Source: Pseudomonadota bacterium (GTDB lineage Bacteria > Pseudomonadota > Gammaproteobacteria > Steroidobacterales > Steroidobacteraceae). From it: 6,481 nucleotides of DNA. The notes under the pieces were generated by a model that ran no database searches, had not been told where the DNA came from, and saw nothing but the letters and a program-made list of their open reading frames with translations. Of the stretch, positions 1-4,879 are shown in pieces (the stretch's first letter is position 1; each line of letters opens with the position of its first letter). The translations under genes were made by a program, and so were the position numbers. Where the stretch lies: the NCBI GenBank assembly GCA_021817875.1, contig JAKAFQ010000252.1, forward strand, positions 1 through 6,481, written 5' to 3'.

Positions 1-249
1 CGCCGCCGCATCCATCTTGCGTAGCCGTAAGCACGTCGTGCAGCTGAGCACAACACCGCCCAGCTCGTCGAATCGCAGCAGCAGCTTCCCGACGTCGAAG
101 CGTTCGTTGCCAAGGTGCTCGATTTCGACTGCTGCCCCGAGCAGGAAGGCGCTCGCTTCGTGGCCGCGTGATAGCACCGCTGAACCGAAGCGCAGCGCGT
201 TCCAGATCGTCTCGGGATCGCTGCCATTGATAATGAGGAGGTACTTCAT
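1..249 (-). CDS. DsrE-family small sulfurtransferase-like protein, C-terminus cut by window edge
   Basis: The minus-strand frame starting at ATG 249 is open to the left edge, giving 83 residues that begin MKYLLIINGSDPETIWNALR. The hydrophobic first strand, the helix with a 'WNALRFGSA' turn, the 'ASAFLLGAAVE' strand and the 'VVLSCTTCLRLR' block with Cys70 and Cys73 follow the DsrE/DsrF-like alpha/beta pattern; in this family the CxxC region carries the sulfur-accepting cysteine. A strong GGGAGGGAAG ribosome site precedes the ATG. The start lies 13 bp after the stop of the ArsR-rhodanese gene, so the two are very probably cotranscribed. The likely role is a cytoplasmic sulfur carrier or persulfide handler working with the rhodanese regulator. 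The family is assigned by recognised sequence pattern; the role is inferred. The missing part is the C-terminal helices, probably 30-40 residues. Confidence 0.75.
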   Translation of the reverse strand, partial: MKYLLIINGSDPETIWNALRFGSAVLSRGHEASAFLLGAAVEIEHLGNERFDVGKLLLRFDELGGVVLSCTTCLRLRKMDAAA

Positions 250-262
250 GGTCTTCCCTCCC

Positions 263-925
263 TCAGGCCGCCCTCTCCAGAGGCATGCCCGACGCAGCCC
301 ACTCGGCGACCCCGTCCCCGATCTTGCGGGCGCGAAATCCCCGGGCGCGCAAAAGCCCGACCGCCTCGGTGGCCATCATGCAAAACGGCCCCCGGCAGTA
401 GGCGACAATATCCTTCGATTTCGGCAGTTCCGCGAGGCGCCGCTTGAGCTCCGCAAGGGGGATCGAGCGCGCATGCGGAAGATGGGCGCTCCGGTATTCG
501 TCGTTCGGACGCACGTCCAGGACAACGATATCGCCGTGAGCGGCCTTTGCCACCAGGCTCGCACGCGTTTCCAAGGTCAGCTGCTCCGCGCCCGAGAGAA
601 GCTGGCCAAGCGCGACCTCCAGTTCCACGAGGTACTTCGACGCCACTTCGTGCAACCGACTCCAGAGCCCAGCGACGTCCTCCCCCGCCAGCCGATAGGA
701 AATGAACCGGCCGTCCCGCTGGGACCGCACCAGTCGCGATTCCTTGAGCACCCGCAGATGGGCACTCGCGAGCTTGACGTCGATCGCCGCCTCGCGGGCG
801 AGCGTCTCGACCGTCTTTTCTCCCTGCGCCAGCAGTTCGAGCATCTCGAGGCGCTTCGGGCTGGCCAGCGCCTTGCCGACGCGGGCGACCTGCTCGTACA
901 GAAGGTCTTTGGCGGTTTGACTCAT
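263..925 (-). CDS. ArsR-family winged-helix repressor fused to a rhodanese domain
   Basis: This 220-residue protein has two domains. Residues about 10-95 are an ArsR/SmtB winged helix (GKALASPKRLEMLELL, then recognition helix DVKLASAHLRVLKESRLV and wing RDGRFISYRL). Residues about 126-220 are a rhodanese fold with LDVRPNDEYRSAHLPHARSIPL and the active-site loop YCRGPFCMMATEA, catalytic Cys177. Cys177 and Cys182 are the only cysteines, so the usual metal or dithiol cysteines in the winged helix of ArsR, SmtB, BigR or SqrR are absent. Sulfur sensing through the rhodanese loop is therefore the best inference. ATG 925 is chosen because family members begin a few residues before the first helix; the reading frame upstream runs through the promoter. 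No Shine-Dalgarno sequence precedes it. A DsrE-like gene follows on the same strand 13 bp after the stop. It probably represses its own operon through the dyad at 933-954. Confidence 0.9.
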   Translation of the reverse strand: MSQTAKDLLYEQVARVGKALASPKRLEMLELLAQGEKTVETLAREAAIDVKLASAHLRVLKESRLVRSQRDGRFISYRLAGEDVAGLWSRLHEVASKYLVELEVALGQLLSGAEQLTLETRASLVAKAAHGDIVVLDVRPNDEYRSAHLPHARSIPLAELKRRLAELPKSKDIVAYCRGPFCMMATEAVGLLRARGFRARKIGDGVAEWAASGMPLERAA

Positions 926-932
926 AGTCGTA

Positions 933-954
933 CATTCTAACGATACTTCGAATG
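933..954. promoter_or_regulatory. Candidate ArsR-type operator, CATTC-N12-GAATG dyad
   Basis: A 22-bp imperfect inverted repeat has perfect CATTC/GAATG outer arms and about 16 of 22 symmetric positions. It covers the -10 box and spacer of the arsR-rhodanese promoter and ends next to the -35 box. ArsR-family repressors typically bind such AT-rich dyads over their own promoters. Binding by this particular protein is inferred. Confidence 0.55.
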
Positions 955-961
955 CTGTCAA
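934..961 (-). promoter_or_regulatory. Sigma-70-like promoter of the arsR-rhodanese/dsrE operon
   Basis: Read on the minus strand, a perfect -35 TTGACA (961-956) is followed after 16 bp by TAGAAT (939-934), five of six matches to the -10 consensus. The expected transcription start is about 926-928, only one to three bases before the ATG at 925. The mRNA would then have almost no leader, which agrees with the missing ribosome site. Confidence 0.65.
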
Positions 962-967
962 CGTTCG

Positions 968-1138
968 GCACTGGCCTACCGCTTTCGCTGATTCTCGGCC
1001 CGTGCGGCACCCCGGTGCTGGCATCCGTTCTGACCTTCGCGGCCTATCAGCAGAGCATCGCCTCCGGGCGCTTTTGCTGTTCGCCTATGGCATCGCAATG
1101 GCCTGCCGTTGCTGCTCCTTGGCACCGCGTCGAGTAGC
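968..1138 (+). pseudogene. Remnant of a CcdA/DsbD-type membrane thiol-transport gene
   Basis: Three frames read in turn give one continuous CcdA-like stretch. The frame that contains 952 gives GLPLSLILGPCGTPVLASVL then TFAAYQQSIASG (to about 1068). The frame from 1068 gives ALLLFAYGIAM. The frame from 1100 gives GLPLLLLGTASSS. In CcdA and the membrane part of DsbD this order (a Pro-Cys membrane motif xPCxTPVLAxxL, a loop, LLLFAYxxGxGLPLLLxG) forms two consecutive transmembrane helices that move reducing equivalents across the inner membrane. The fragment lacks the rest of the gene on both sides and needs at least two frameshifts, so it is a decayed remnant. Its 5' boundary lies beside the arsR promoter. 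The exact ends are uncertain, and homology is not evident after about 1138. No function is expected. Confidence 0.6.
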
Positions 1139-1161
1139 CGAATCGCATCAGAACCGATTCG
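1139..1161. repeat. 7-bp perfect inverted repeat CGAATCG-N9-CGATTCG
   Basis: CGAATCG (1139-1145) and CGATTCG (1155-1161) are perfect complements separated by nine bases. The repeat lies between the ccdA-like remnant and the copper operon start, about 40 bp upstream of the possible -35 region. It could be a regulator site or a small hairpin. No known operator consensus was recognised. Confidence 0.35.
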
Positions 1162-1203
1162 ATCCAGGCGTAGCGCCCGGCGTCGTCCTCAGGCCGCTGG
1201 ACA

Positions 1204-1233
1204 TTGCGCACCCCTACATTGATGTGTTACCAT
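1204..1233 (+). promoter_or_regulatory. Possible extended -10 promoter of the copper efflux operon
   Basis: A weak -35 TTGCGC (1204-1209) is followed after 18 bp by TACCAT (1228-1233), preceded by the extended -10 element TG at 1225-1226. Transcription would start about 1239-1241, at or beside the GTG start codon of the next gene. The -35 box matches only three of six positions, so an activator may be needed or the true promoter may lie elsewhere. No CusR or CueR box was recognised. Confidence 0.3.
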
Positions 1234-1240
1234 TTGCTTC

Positions 1241-1720
1241 GTGAGTTTCCATCGCACCCTGAAACGAACGATCGGCCTAGTGTCGGTCGGTGCCTTGCTT
1301 TACGCCCAGCTTGCCGTGGCGGCATACGCTTGCCCGGAAATCTCGCATGCGGCATCAGCGCCGAGCGCCGTCACGTCGGGTGCCACTCCAACGGCGCAAT
1401 CCGCGGCACTTCGAATGACCACTGCCGGAACGGAAACCGCCATGCCGGATATGTCGGCGATGGGTGACGACGGGTCCGCCCGTTGCACTCATACCGATGC
1501 ATCCGCACCGAACTTGTGCGCAAAGCACTGCAGCGACGGTCACCAAACTGCGGACACCGCATCGGCATCGCTCGTCCATGCATCGGCGCCGGGGTTGTTG
1601 TACCAAGTCTCGGGAATGTTCGAGTCGTCCGCTTCCGGACGGCGGTTTTCCAGCTCCGGGATGCGCGTCCCGACGACGTCTCCCCCGCATTCGATCCTGC
1701 ACTGCGTTTTTCTCATTTGA
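1241..1720 (+). CDS. Small exported Cys/His/Met protein with LCxxHC motif, copper-operon associated
   Basis: The product has 159 residues. Residues 1-30 form a signal peptide: basic HRTLKR, then a hydrophobic core to LAVAAYA, followed by Cys31. The mature part is low-complexity Ala/Ser/Thr with Met-rich stretches (M59, M68, M71, M74) and a conserved-looking block CTHTDASAPNLCAKHCSDGHQ (residues 82-102) holding Cys82, His84, Cys93, His96, Cys97 and His101. It ends in HCVFLI. Small proteins of this layout, with an LCxxHC block and a short hydrophobic tail containing HC, are often found ahead of heavy-metal RND operons in proteobacteria and are usually left as hypothetical. A periplasmic copper- or silver-binding role is inferred from its residues and position. 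GTG 1241 is the only plausible start, since an in-frame stop lies at 1220-1222. No ribosome site is visible. Whether the protein is cleaved or anchored is unclear; there is no clean lipobox. Confidence 0.75.
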   Translation: MSFHRTLKRTIGLVSVGALLYAQLAVAAYACPEISHAASAPSAVTSGATPTAQSAALRMTTAGTETAMPDMSAMGDDGSARCTHTDASAPNLCAKHCSDGHQTADTASASLVHASAPGLLYQVSGMFESSASGRRFSSSGMRVPTTSPPHSILHCVFLI

Positions 1721-1787
1721 TCTCCTGATCCGCACGCGTTGAACCACCGCCAATCGCGGCTGCGTTCATCTGTGCGGCGACTTGTTT

Positions 1788-1810
1788 GCGCGGCCTTGGT
1801 TGCGCCGCGC
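1788..1810 (+). other. GC-rich hairpin in the gap before the outer-membrane channel gene
   Basis: GCGCGGC (1788-1794) and GCCGCGC (1804-1810) form a perfect 7-bp stem with a nine-base loop, inside the 124-bp gap between the small exported protein and the channel gene. There is no T run after it, so it is not a typical intrinsic terminator. It may instead stabilise or partly attenuate the downstream message. Confidence 0.35.
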
Positions 1811-1816
1811 GTGCCC

Positions 1817-1828
1817 CTGACACGTCAG
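1817..1828. repeat. Palindrome CTGAC-AC-GTCAG upstream of the channel gene
   Basis: The arms CTGAC and GTCAG are perfect complements around two central bases, eight bases upstream of the GGAGA ribosome site. It could be a regulator half-site pair or chance. No matching promoter was found in the gap. Confidence 0.25.
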
Positions 1829-1844
1829 CTCGTTTGGAGATCGT

Positions 1845-3200
1845 ATGGTTCGAAACTTACGGAGCGCGCTCGCACGGAGCGTGAGTTCTGTCGCCGGCAT
1901 GGAACGCAAGATGCCGCCGGCACGTGCCGCCCTTGCACTGCTGCTGGGCCTTGGGGGCGCGTCCGTGCACGCGGCGCCGGGGAATGCAGCGGCGCTCACG
2001 CTCGACGAAGCGATCCGCCTGGCGGAACAACGATCGCAGCAACTGCCCGCGTACGAGGCCTCGGCGCAGGCGGCGCGGGACATGGCCGTCGCCGCGGGCC
2101 AGCGCCCCGACCCGACCGTCACCGTGGGCGTCAACAATCTGCCGGTCAACGGACCGGAGCGCTTCAGTATCGGGCAAGACTTCATGACGATGCGTTCGGT
2201 GAGCGTCATGCAGCAGTTCACGCGCGAAGCCAAGCTCGAGGCCCGTAGCGACCGCTATGGGCGGGAGGCGCAAGCGGCCGAGGCGGACCGGCAGCTGGCA
2301 CAAACAAATCTGGAGCGCGATACGTCGATCGCCTGGTTCGATCGCTACTTCACGGAACAGTCGTACACCTTCCTCATCGCCGAACGCTACGAGGCGAAAC
2401 GGCAAGTGCAAGCCGCGGAAGCCGCGTATCGCGGCGCGCGGGGTTCGCAAGCCGACGTATTCGCAGCGCGGGCGGCCGTCGCGCAGATCGAGGACCGCAT
2501 CGAACAGGCACAGCAACAAGTAACGTCGGCCAAAACGCGGTTGTCGCGCTGGGTAGGCGCAAGCGGAAATGAACCCTTGGCCTCGCCGCCCGCGACGGAT
2601 GTCGTGCGCCTGCACCGGCACGACCTGGAAGCGGAACTCCGCCATCACCCCGAAATCGCGGCGATGCTCCGGCGGGAAGCCGTCGCGCAGGCCGAGGTCG
2701 ATGAGGCGCGGGCCGAAAAAAAACCGGACTTCAGCGCCGAGCTGATGTACAGCCAACGCGGCCCAGCTTACTCGAACTTGGTTTCGTTCAACATCTCGTT
2801 TCCCTTGGAGTGGGACCAGGCGGACCGCCAGGACCGGGAGCTCTCTGCCAAGCTCGCCGCCGTGGAACAGATGCGAGACGAACGCCAGGAAGCTACGCGC
2901 GCGCACGTCGCCGAAGCCGAGACGATGCTCCAGGAGTGGGACGCGGATCGCAAGCGCCTGCGGCGTTACGAGGAATCGTTGCTGCCGCTCGCCATGGACC
3001 GCACACAGGCCGCCCTGGCCGCCTACCGGGGCGGCACCGGTCCGTTGTCCGCGGTGCTCGACGCTCGCCGCGCTGAGATCGATGCACATTTGGACCGGCT
3101 GCGGCTCCAGGTCGAGGCGACCCGCTTGTGGGCGCAACTCAACGCTCTTGCGCTGGGCCATCGGGAACACGCCGATGCGGCGCGGCAGGAGGGGCAATGA
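1845..3200 (+). CDS. cusC: TolC-like outer-membrane channel of a heavy-metal RND efflux system
   Basis: The product has 451 residues of the outer-membrane efflux protein (OEP) family, close to the usual 410-460 for CusC/CzcC-type channels. A long n-region leads into a signal core ALALLLGLGG and a likely cleavage after VHA (residue 43). The mature protein opens with the typical LTLDEAIRLAEQRS, and two OEP repeats follow (about 51-235 and 260-440) with long Gln/Ala/Arg/Glu-rich helices. TREAKLEARSDRYG near residue 130 and the PLSAVLDARRAEIDAHLDRL block near 400-420 are typical of metal-type channels. There is no cysteine at all, so unlike E. coli CusC it is not a lipoprotein. ATG 1845 is preceded by GGAGA at 1836-1840; Met19 or Met23 would give a shorter signal peptide and cannot be excluded. 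The gene overlaps the adaptor gene by four bases. It would export metal across the outer membrane as a trimer. Confidence 0.88.
   Translation: MVRNLRSALARSVSSVAGMERKMPPARAALALLLGLGGASVHAAPGNAAALTLDEAIRLAEQRSQQLPAYEASAQAARDMAVAAGQRPDPTVTVGVNNLPVNGPERFSIGQDFMTMRSVSVMQQFTREAKLEARSDRYGREAQAAEADRQLAQTNLERDTSIAWFDRYFTEQSYTFLIAERYEAKRQVQAAEAAYRGARGSQADVFAARAAVAQIEDRIEQAQQQVTSAKTRLSRWVGASGNEPLASPPATDVVRLHRHDLEAELRHHPEIAAMLRREAVAQAEVDEARAEKKPDFSAELMYSQRGPAYSNLVSFNISFPLEWDQADRQDRELSAKLAAVEQMRDERQEATRAHVAEAETMLQEWDADRKRLRRYEESLLPLAMDRTQAALAAYRGGTGPLSAVLDARRAEIDAHLDRLRLQVEATRLWAQLNALALGHREHADAARQEGQ
2716..2723 (+). repeat. Run of eight adenines inside the channel gene
   Basis: Eight consecutive A bases encode Glu291-Lys292-Lys293 in an otherwise GC-rich gene. 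Such runs are prone to replication or transcription slippage, and a slip here would truncate the channel in its second repeat. The frame is intact in this sequence. Confidence 0.6.
3187..3200 (+). promoter_or_regulatory. Ribosome site and ATGA overlap coupling channel and adaptor genes
   Basis: A strong AGGAGGGG sits just before ATG 3197, which shares bases with the TGA stop of the channel gene (3198-3200). The longer open frame from 3128 is rejected because the ribosome site and the basic-hydrophobic N-terminus both point to 3197. The arrangement implies translational coupling. Confidence 0.8.
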
Positions 3201-4879
3201 GGTTCCAGAAGCTGGTGTTCGGCGCAATCGGCGCCGCCGTTCTTGGCGCCGCAGGATGGGGGATGTACCACCTGGGGGTCGAGCGCGGCCTGGAGCGCGC
3301 ACCGGGCGCTTCCGTTTCCAAGCCCGGCGCAAGCGTGCAAAGCGTCATGCAGGCATCGGCGCAAGGCTCCACCGAGGGCGAGGATGAAACGCGCCGGCAT
3401 ATGAAGCTGGGGCTCAGAGCCGGCGACGTCGACCCCGCCAACGGCCGAAAGATTCTCTATTACCACGACCCCATGATGCCCAGCGTCAAATTCGACAAAC
3501 CGGGCAAGTCGCCCTTCATGGACATGATGCTGGTGCCGGTCTATGCCGGAGCAGGCGGCACCGGCGACGATAACGAAATGATCGCCGTCAGTCCGCGCAT
3601 TGAGCAGAGCATCGGCCTTCGCACGGCCGAAGTACGCGAGGGCATCGTGTCGCCGCAGGTCTCAGCCGAAGGCGCCATCGCATACAACGAGCGTCATCAA
3701 GTCGTCATCCAGGCGCGCGCGACGGGATACGTCGAGCACCTGTACGTGCGAGCCGGACTCGATCGGGTACGCGACGGCCAGGCGCTGGTGGATCTCTACG
3801 TGCCAGATTGGGTGGCTGCACAAGAGGAATACCTGACCTTGCATCGCATGCGAGGCACAGACGTCGCACCGCTTCTGGATGCCGCTCGCGAGCGCATGCG
3901 CCAGGTCGGCATGACGGACGAGCAGATCCGCCTGGTCGAATCGACGGGCAGCGCGCATCCGGTCATCACCTTGCGGGCGCCGATCGATGGCGTGGTCGTC
4001 GAACTCGTGGCGCGCGAAGGGATGACTGTCGCCGCCGGCGAAACGCTGTTCCGTATCAACGGATTGAGTACCGTTTGGGCCGACGCGGAGGTGCCGGAAA
4101 GCCAAGTGGCCTTGCTGCATCCCGGCGCCGAAGTCCAGACGCAAACTCCCGCCGTTCCCGAGACGACGTTCGATGGACGGGTGCAGGCGATTTTGCCGGA
4201 TGTGAATCCGGCGACGCGCACGACCAAAGTACGTGCGGAATTGGTCAATCGCGGCGGACGCCTAGCGCCGGGCATGTTCGTCACGATGCGTTTTACCGGT
4301 CTTCGAGCGCAGAAATCCTTGGTAGTTCCCAGCGACGCGGTGATCCAGACGGGCACACGCGCTTTGGTGATGCTCGCTGGGAAGGACGGGACGTTCCGTC
4401 CGGTGGAGGTGGAAACGGGCTTGGAGAGCGGGGGGCAGATCGAGATCAAGCGCGGCTTGCAGGCGGGTCAGCGCGTGGTCGTCTCCGCGCAATTCCTGAT
4501 CGACTCGGAGGCAAGCTTGCGCGGTGTGGAGGCGCGTATCGGCGAAGCGCCATCCACCTCAGCGCCGTCGACCTCCGCGGCCGGCGCGCCGCGTCACCAA
4601 GGGGAAGCCCGGGTCGAAGCGATCGGCCGTGACGCCGTCACGCTCTCGCATGAGCCGATTCCGTCGATGCACTGGGGGGCGATGACGATGGACTTCAAGC
4701 TGCCGCCGCACGGCTTGCCGCCGGGGATTGGCGTCGGGGCGCATGTCGCATTCGAGTTCTTCATCGGGCTGGACGGCCTGCCGCAGCTTACCAGCATTGC
4801 GCCTGCCACCTCGCTGCAACCGACGCAAGCCGGTCCCGTAACACCAGGCAGCGCGGATTCCGCGGGGACGCGTCCATGA
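3197..4879 (+). CDS. cusB: CusB-type periplasmic adaptor with N-terminal metal-binding domain and fused C-terminal CusF domain
   Basis: The product has 560 residues, longer than E. coli CusB (about 400), because of two added parts. Residues 1-28 are an N-terminal membrane anchor or signal. Residues 88-117 are a heavy-metal-binding domain, [20 protein letters not shown] followed by MDMMLVPVY, with Met93, Met94, Met108, Met110 and Met111 and no cysteine. Residues about 127-445 are the membrane-fusion core: a barrel-sandwich/lipoyl half near 165-200, a short helical hairpin at 205-250, the second half [20 protein letters not shown] near 261-280, and the beta-barrel and proximal domains up to 445. 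A Ser/Pro/Ala linker (450-466) leads to a CusF-like domain at 467-537 with His485, Trp493, Met496 and Met498, spaced exactly as the Cu(I)/Ag(I) site of E. coli CusF (H36, W44, M47, M49). A C-terminal CusF-like domain is also known in SilB of Cupriavidus metallidurans. The protein would deliver periplasmic metal to the pump and join it to the channel. It overlaps both neighbours by four bases. Confidence 0.92.
   Translation: MRFQKLVFGAIGAAVLGAAGWGMYHLGVERGLERAPGASVSKPGASVQSVMQASAQGSTEGEDETRRHMKLGLRAGDVDPANGRKILYYHDPMMPSVKFDKPGKSPFMDMMLVPVYAGAGGTGDDNEMIAVSPRIEQSIGLRTAEVREGIVSPQVSAEGAIAYNERHQVVIQARATGYVEHLYVRAGLDRVRDGQALVDLYVPDWVAAQEEYLTLHRMRGTDVAPLLDAARERMRQVGMTDEQIRLVESTGSAHPVITLRAPIDGVVVELVAREGMTVAAGETLFRINGLSTVWADAEVPESQVALLHPGAEVQTQTPAVPETTFDGRVQAILPDVNPATRTTKVRAELVNRGGRLAPGMFVTMRFTGLRAQKSLVVPSDAVIQTGTRALVMLAGKDGTFRPVEVETGLESGGQIEIKRGLQAGQRVVVSAQFLIDSEASLRGVEARIGEAPSTSAPSTSAAGAPRHQGEARVEAIGRDAVTLSHEPIPSMHWGAMTMDFKLPPHGLPPGIGVGAHVAFEFFIGLDGLPQLTSIAPATSLQPTQAGPVTPGSADSAGTRP
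4547..4576 (+). repeat. Two-copy 15-bp repeat encoding [10 protein letters not shown] linker
   Basis: Two adjacent 15-bp units (4547-4561 and 4562-4576) both encode Ala-Pro-Ser-Thr-Ser but differ at several third codon positions. They form the flexible linker between the adaptor core and the CusF domain. The silent differences suggest an old duplication kept for its protein sequence. Confidence 0.6.

Noticed and set aside
17..940. Plus-strand 307-residue open frame opposite the arsR-rhodanese gene
   Set aside because: It is antisense to a clear two-domain protein, is rich in Arg/Pro/Ser, and has no recognisable domain; open shadow frames are common in GC-rich DNA.
926..1024. N-terminal extension of the ArsR protein to ATG 1024
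   Set aside because: The extra 33 codons run through the promoter and operator and into the ccdA-like remnant, and do not resemble the N-terminus of the family.
1204..1240. CueR- or CusR-type copper operator
   Set aside because: Neither the CueR dyad with its 19-20 bp spacer nor a CusR-type inverted repeat could be found; the region only offers a weak extended -10.
1002..1244. 80-residue plus-strand frame as an intact small gene
   Set aside because: Only the segment ALLLFAYGIA resembles a protein family, and it fits as the middle piece of the frameshifted CcdA-like remnant; the rest is random-looking.
1788..1810. Intrinsic terminator after the small exported protein gene
   Set aside because: The stem is GC-rich but is not followed by a T run, and it lies about 70 bp after the stop codon.
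3128..3196. Longer adaptor start at 3128
   Set aside because: The extension lies inside the channel gene, has no ribosome site, and would hide the basic-hydrophobic N-terminus that starts at 3197.
1857..3332. Minus-strand 491-residue open frame opposite the channel gene
   Set aside because: The opposite strand encodes a complete outer-membrane efflux protein. The antisense frame shows no family pattern and is Arg-rich, typical of a codon-bias shadow.
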